DNA of 6,471 bases, from NCBI GenBank assembly GCA_017561105.1, contig JAFZDR010000122.1:1-6471 (forward strand). Reading direction: 5' to 3'. Positions 6,418 through 6,471 of the stretch are shown here, one piece after another (position 1 is the first letter of the stretch; each line of letters begins with the position of its first letter). Under the pieces are notes generated by a model, which worked only from the letters and a program-made list of their open reading frames with translations, was not told the DNA's origin and made no database searches. The stretch is from Alistipes sp. Its GTDB lineage: Bacteria; Bacteroidota; Bacteroidia; Bacteroidales; Rikenellaceae. A program made the position numbers and the translations under genes.

Positions 6418-6471
6418 TATAATGGTGATGACTTCATATGTTACCCACCCCCGCACCCCCTCCTGTGAGGG
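6418..6471. repeat. C-rich dispersed repeat, copy B (cut by window end)
   Basis: TGTTACCCACCCCC (6439-6452) and CCCCCTCCTGTGAGGG (6456-6471) repeat copy A at 3496-3530 in the same orientation. The preceding TATAATGGTGATGACTTC (6418-6435) matches the reverse complement of 3347-3364 at 16 of 18 bases and resembles 3457-3468, so the repeat unit probably begins with this T(A)TATArTGGTGrT block. The hairpin's right arm is truncated by the window edge. Confidence 0.75.

Overview
The window looks like a chromosomal segment of a Bacteroidales (phylum Bacteroidota) gut-type bacterium. The evidence is a Bacteroidota-style -7 promoter box (TAnnTTTG), A/T-rich leaders without Shine-Dalgarno sequences, a BspA-like leucine-rich-repeat lipoprotein with a coiled-coil N-terminus, and intergenic AT-rich 7-mer repeats. 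Strong use of TCG, GGT and CGT codons and moderate GC recall Alistipes/Rikenellaceae, but the genus is only a guess.

Layout, all on the + strand: (1) 1-1992 is the 3' two thirds of infB, translation initiation factor IF-2, cut by the window edge. (2) After an 81-bp gap without a terminator, 2074-3387 encodes a family-I CoA-transferase (acetyl-CoA hydrolase/transferase family, 4-hydroxybutyrate/butyryl-CoA:acetate type). It is followed by one very good terminator and a second hairpin. (3) 3388-4023 is a 636-bp gap without a substantial ORF. It holds a C-rich dispersed repeat, short direct and inverted repeats, a pentanucleotide array, a Bacteroidota promoter and, most notably, a region of about 213 nt (3761-3973) whose complementary segments nest into an elaborate RNA fold ending in a U-rich tract. 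(4) 4024-6330 encodes a 768-residue surface-type lipoprotein with BspA-like LRRs, closed by a strong terminator. (5) The window ends in a second copy of the C-rich repeat seen before the RNA.

The first two genes are housekeeping or metabolic, with strongly biased codon use typical of high expression. The structured RNA plus LRR lipoprotein looks like an accessory module: codon use is looser and more AT-rich, and direct copies of the same dispersed repeat lie on both sides about 2.9 kb apart. The RNA could be a free-standing small RNA with its own promoter and terminator, or a long attenuating leader of the lipoprotein gene. A second promoter-like box between them favours the first reading. 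I could not match the RNA to a family I know, so it is the main candidate here for something undescribed.
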